Below, one piece after another: positions 61,215-64,000 of a stretch of 64,000 nucleotides of DNA (position 1 is its first letter; each line of letters starts with the position of its first letter). The position numbers were made by a program, and so were the translations under genes. The stretch comes from an uncultured Porphyromonas sp. (GTDB lineage: Bacteria; Bacteroidota; Bacteroidia; Bacteroidales; Porphyromonadaceae), in contig NZ_CALHDW010000003.1 in the NCBI RefSeq assembly GCF_938023125.1, positions 47,481 through 111,480 of the forward strand. Direction: 5' to 3'. The notes below the pieces were generated by a model, which was not told the origin of the DNA, did not search any database, and saw nothing but the letters and a program-made list of their open reading frames with translations.

Positions 61215-61542
61215 GGGAACGCAACATTTTGGTAAGTTAGACAGAGAGTTTAAGCCGTAGCAAAAGCATCTCTCAATAGAAGAGAGGCAGCGGCATTCTC
61301 TGTTTATCCTTGCCCAATCAAAAGAGGGGTCTCCCCCACCATCCCCACAAACTCGACACCGAAGAGGATCCTCCGAGAGGGTCTGCCGGCGGAGTTTAAG
61401 GGGCCTATAGAGGGGAGAGGATCCATCACAAGGAGAGGTGCACATAGGCTACTTGGTCGCTTTAGGCGGCGCAAGAAGAGCCTGGAGGTACCTCTCTTGT
61501 TGTTTTTATGGAGACGAATCATATAAGCAGTATAGACTATAT
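61215..61542. other. Intergenic leader before serS
   Basis: This 328-base gap has no gene. It includes two 10-base palindromes, GAGGATCCTC near 61363 and GAGGTACCTC near 61484, a CTCTC/GAGAG hairpin (61270-61286), and a terminator-like hairpin at 61472-61507 (CAAGA...CTTG followed by TTGTTTTTATG). The last may end rpmA transcripts or attenuate serS. Confidence 0.4.
61472..61507 (+). terminator. Possible terminator/attenuator before serS
   Basis: CAAGAAGAG (61472-61480) pairs imperfectly with CTCTCTTG (61492-61499), followed by TTGTTTTTA. Confidence 0.4.
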
Positions 61543-62814
61543 ATGCTCACAATCAAAGTAATAAAAGAGCAACCCGAAGAGGTAATCGCTCGCCTAGGAG
61601 TAAAGCACTTCGATGCAAGAGAGGCCGTAGCTCGTATCACAGAGCTAGATGCACAACGCCGTAGTGCACAGCAAACTATGGATACCTCACTGCAGGAGCA
61701 AAAGCAACTGGCAAAGCAGATCGGAGAGAAAATGAAGAGTGGCGATAAAGCCGCCGGAGAGGCTCTTCGTGCTCAAGTGCAGAGCCTCAAAGAGCAGAGC
61801 TCGGAGGCTGAGGAGAGCAAAAAGCAGGCAGAAGAATCTATTCGTCAGCTCCTTCTCACCATCCCCAACATGCCCCACGAGAGTGTGCCCGAAGGGAATG
61901 GCGCAGAAGACAACGTATGCATAAAAACAGGAGGCACCATGCCTCAGCTCACCCCAGACAACAAGCTCCCCCATTGGGATCTTGCGAAGAAGTACGACCT
62001 CATCGACTTTGAGTTGGGAGTAAAAATCTCCGGAGCAGGCTTCCCCGTGTACAAGGGTCGAGGCGCTCGCCTTCAGCGTGCCCTTATCAATTACTTCCTC
62101 GACAAAGCCATCGCCGCAGGCTTCCAAGAAGTGGAACCTCCCTATGTGGTGAATGAAGACTCAGGGTACGGTACAGGGCAATTGCCCGACAAAGAGGGGC
62201 AGATGTACTTCGCTCCTGCCGACAACCTCTACCTCATACCCACAGCCGAGGTACCCGTTACCAATATATATAGAGATGTCATCCTCGAAGAGAGCCAGCT
62301 CCCAATAAAGAACGTAGCCTACTCGGCCTGCTTCCGTCGCGAAGCGGGATCGTATGGCAAAGACGTACGAGGGCTCAATCGTTTGCACCAATTCAACAAG
62401 GTAGAGATTGTCTGCATCGATACTCCCGAACGCTCTTATGCTACACTCGACTCCATGGTTTCCTACGTACAGGGGCTAGTAGATGAGTTGGGGCTTCCTT
62501 GGCGTATCCTTCGCCTCTGTGGGGGAGACATCAGCTTCACATCGGCTCTTACCTTCGATTTTGAGGTCTTCTCTGCCGCTCAAGAGCGCTGGCTAGAGGT
62601 TAGCTCCGTATCCAACTTCGAGAGCTATCAAGCCAATCGACTCAAGTGCCGCTACCGCAAAGACAAAGCGACAGAGCTCTGTCACACCCTCAATGGTAGC
62701 GCCCTTGCCCTCCCCCGTATTGTAGCAACAATCCTCGAAAACTACCAAACTCCAGAGGGTATTATCGTGCCTGAGGTGCTCCGCCCCTACACCGGCTTCG
62801 ATATCATCAACTAA
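61543..62814 (+). CDS. serS: Seryl-tRNA synthetase
   Basis: A 423-residue class II synthetase with the long N-terminal antiparallel coiled-coil arm (residues about 28-105) that grips the long arm of tRNA-Ser. Catalytic blocks are TAEVPVTNIYRD, CFRREAGSYGKDVRGLNRLHQFNKVE (read in parts, motif 2) and NGSALALPRIVATILENYQ (motif 3). I chose ATG 61543 (MLTIKVIKEQPEE), the family start; the in-frame upstream extension is not conserved in sense. Confidence 0.96.
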   Translation: MLTIKVIKEQPEEVIARLGVKHFDAREAVARITELDAQRRSAQQTMDTSLQEQKQLAKQIGEKMKSGDKAAGEALRAQVQSLKEQSSEAEESKKQAEESIRQLLLTIPNMPHESVPEGNGAEDNVCIKTGGTMPQLTPDNKLPHWDLAKKYDLIDFELGVKISGAGFPVYKGRGARLQRALINYFLDKAIAAGFQEVEPPYVVNEDSGYGTGQLPDKEGQMYFAPADNLYLIPTAEVPVTNIYRDVILEESQLPIKNVAYSACFRREAGSYGKDVRGLNRLHQFNKVEIVCIDTPERSYATLDSMVSYVQGLVDELGLPWRILRLCGGDISFTSALTFDFEVFSAAQERWLEVSSVSNFESYQANRLKCRYRKDKATELCHTLNGSALALPRIVATILENYQTPEGIIVPEVLRPYTGFDIIN

Positions 62815-62840
62815 CCCATTTATATACTCAAGAGTAGTCT

Positions 62841-63311
62841 ATGGCAAATAAAAAACTTCAGCTGGACCGTCGGGTAAACATCAAGAATAGGCGAGCTACA
62901 TTCGACTATGAGATTCTTGATCGCTACACCGCCGGTATTGTGCTCGTGGGGTCAGAGATAAAGTCTATCCGATTGGGTAAGGCTGGCTTGGCAGATAGCT
63001 ATTGCTTCTTTGCCAACGGAGAGTTGTGGCTCAAAAACATGTACATAGCGGAGTATTTTTACGCCACCTACAACAATCACCAAGAGCGTCGGGATCGCAA
63101 GCTTCTGCTCTCTCGCAAGGAGCTTGCCAAACTGGGAAGCTCGGTAAAGACCCCTGGAGTCACCATTGTCCCCCTCTCTGTCTTTATCAATGATAGAGGC
63201 TATGCCAAAGTAGTTATCGGGGTGGCTAGAGGGAAAAAACTCTACGACAAACGAGCCTCCATCAAAGAGCGGGAAGACAAGCGCACCCTAGCTCGCATAA
63301 TGAAACACTAA
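62841..63311 (+). CDS. smpB: SsrA-binding protein SmpB
   Basis: A 156-residue tmRNA-binding protein for trans-translation. Blocks are IKNRRATFDYEILDRYTAGIVLVGSEIKSIR, KNMYIAEY, RDRKLLLSRKEL, VPLSVFINDRGYAKVVIGVARGKKLYDKR (all read in parts). Normal length with a basic C-terminal tail. It follows serS by 26 bases and ends with a good terminator. No tmRNA gene was found in the window. Confidence 0.97.
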   Translation: MANKKLQLDRRVNIKNRRATFDYEILDRYTAGIVLVGSEIKSIRLGKAGLADSYCFFANGELWLKNMYIAEYFYATYNNHQERRDRKLLLSRKELAKLGSSVKTPGVTIVPLSVFINDRGYAKVVIGVARGKKLYDKRASIKEREDKRTLARIMKH

Positions 63312-63327
63312 GTGAATAAGGAACCAG

Positions 63328-63365
63328 AAGGGGGAGAGGATATGGCATCATCTTCCCCCTTTATT
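63328..63365 (+). terminator. Terminator after serS-smpB
   Basis: GGGGGA (63330-63335) pairs with TCCCCC (63354-63359), extended inward with weaker pairs, followed by TTTATT. Confidence 0.7.
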
Positions 63366-63413
63366 CGTTTCCTCGCAAAGCCTTCTCTCTAGGCAGAATA
63401 CACTATATTTGCA

Positions 63414-63421
63414 TCAGCAGA
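63414..63421 (+). promoter_or_regulatory. Promoter -7 box for the DHH phosphoesterase gene
   Basis: TATATTTG matches TAnnTTTG; the ATG at 63433 is only 11 bases downstream, so the leader is very short. Confidence 0.55.
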
Positions 63422-63432
63422 GCCAAAGAATA

Positions 63433-64000
63433 ATGGAACAGAGTAGAGACTATCGCAAAGCATACGACGAACTTTCCGAGTTCCTTGCCAAGTCACATCA
63501 TATCGTACTTTTCGGTCACAAAGGCCCCGACGGCGACTCCGTTGGGAGCACCTTGGCAATGAGAATGCTCTTGGAGAGTCTGGGCAAATCTGTTCAGGTT
63601 ATCATGGCCGGTGGAATGCCTCTCAACCTGCGTTGGATGCCAGGGGCAACCGAGATATTACAGCAGGGGCGTCAAGACGAAGAGATTGACAAGGCTCTAT
63701 CGCTCTCCGACTTAATTATCTGCTTGGACTTCAACGCGCTGTATCGCATCGGTCCCTTACTAGAGGAGCGTCTCCGAGCCACCCTAGCACAACGGAGTAT
63801 CCCCGTTTTGATGATCGACCATCACCCCTATCCCAGCGACGAATTTAGCTGGCAATGGAGTTGCCCGGAGGCAGCAGCTACCTGCGAAGTGCTTACTCGT
63901 CTTTTTTTGTCTCCCGACGAGCGTTGGATCCGTCTCCCCGAATCAACAGATTCTACTCCCCTCCCCTCCGCACAAGCAGAGGTCCTTCGCGCCAAGATAG
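63433..64000 (+). CDS. DHH-family phosphoesterase (NrnA-like), N-terminal part (cut by window edge)
   Basis: The frame from ATG 63433 reads MEQSRDYRKAYDELSEF and runs off the right edge after 189 residues. The DHH-family nucleotide/metal blocks are GHKGPDGDSVGS (residues 28-39), LIICLDFN and IDHHPYPSDEF, the DHH motif itself. Relatives are NrnA-type oligoribonuclease / phosphoadenosine phosphatase. The missing half should hold the DHHA1 domain. The short leader from TATATTTG supports this start. Confidence 0.88.
   Translation, partial: MEQSRDYRKAYDELSEFLAKSHHIVLFGHKGPDGDSVGSTLAMRMLLESLGKSVQVIMAGGMPLNLRWMPGATEILQQGRQDEEIDKALSLSDLIICLDFNALYRIGPLLEERLRATLAQRSIPVLMIDHHPYPSDEFSWQWSCPEAAATCEVLTRLFLSPDERWIRLPESTDSTPLPSAQAEVLRAKI

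Noticed and set aside
1..64000. CRISPR array, prophage, insertion sequence or integron
   Set aside because: No regularly spaced direct repeats, transposase, integrase or phage structural genes were seen on either strand.

Overview
The window looks like chromosomal DNA of a Bacteroidales bacterium close to Porphyromonas. Three signs support this. Promoters follow the Bacteroidetes -7 consensus TAnnTTTG, often with TTG about 19-20 bases upstream. Start codons have A-rich rather than Shine-Dalgarno leaders. The type IX secretion genes porU and porV are adjacent, as in Porphyromonas. No insertion sequence, prophage, integrase or CRISPR array was seen. Most genes are core metabolism or cell-envelope genes.

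Layout, left to right. (1) 1-1450: the start of a minus-strand transhydrogenase alpha gene (pntA) and a lone lipoprotein gene. (2) 1670-8681: a TPP riboswitch followed by a complete thiamin operon, thiS, thiC, a three-domain ThiE-like/ThiD/ThiE fusion, thiG, thiH and a thiF-like gene. The use of ThiH (radical SAM, tyrosine-dependent) instead of ThiO suits an anaerobe. (3) 8680-14370: a TonB-dependent-type outer-membrane barrel protein, a 700-base gap with an odd GC-rich palindrome, then gpmA-lpd. (4) 14569-21274: porU, porV, ispF, purB. (5) 21284-30073: a long-tailed RluB-type pseudouridine synthase, asnS, a 58-residue membrane protein, aspS with a NIF3-like gene and a coiled-coil/zinc-ribbon gene, and tilS. 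(6) 30133-31868: an FMN-binding/4Fe-4S membrane protein paired with a membrane-anchored nitroreductase. (7) 32007-36000: rmuC (minus), an acyl-CoA ligase, and two tRNAs (Arg-ACG, Lys-CTT).

(8) 36277-46134, all minus strand: an outer-membrane protein, a degenerate-looking SDR, a cobC/S4-protein/glycosyltransferase-9 group, and a five-gene group ftsK-lolA-panD-ffh-folD driven by a promoter only 7 bases from the ftsK start codon. (9) 46567-49656: a MuiA-family protein carrying an inserted SusC-type N-terminal domain, tRNA-Gly(CCC), then a cobalamin riboswitch with its own promoter but no recognisable gene behind it; about 520 bases rich in hairpins lead to a strong terminator. (10) 49842-55190: xseB, an M3 peptidase lipoprotein, a small secreted protein coupled to a dus gene, and nhaA with a short leader. 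(11) 55258-59444: two SGNH hydrolases and an MBOAT acyltransferase, which resemble an extracytoplasmic O-acetylation cassette. (12) 59629-64000: a secreted protein, rplU-rpmA, serS, smpB and the start of a DHH phosphoesterase.

The most unusual items are the orphan cobalamin riboswitch region, the SusC-type domain inside MuiA, the thiamin triple fusion, the flavin electron-transfer pair, the O-acylation cassette, and a family of AT-rich intergenic palindromes seen at four places. All functional calls come from reading motifs and protein sequence by eye; no database search was run.
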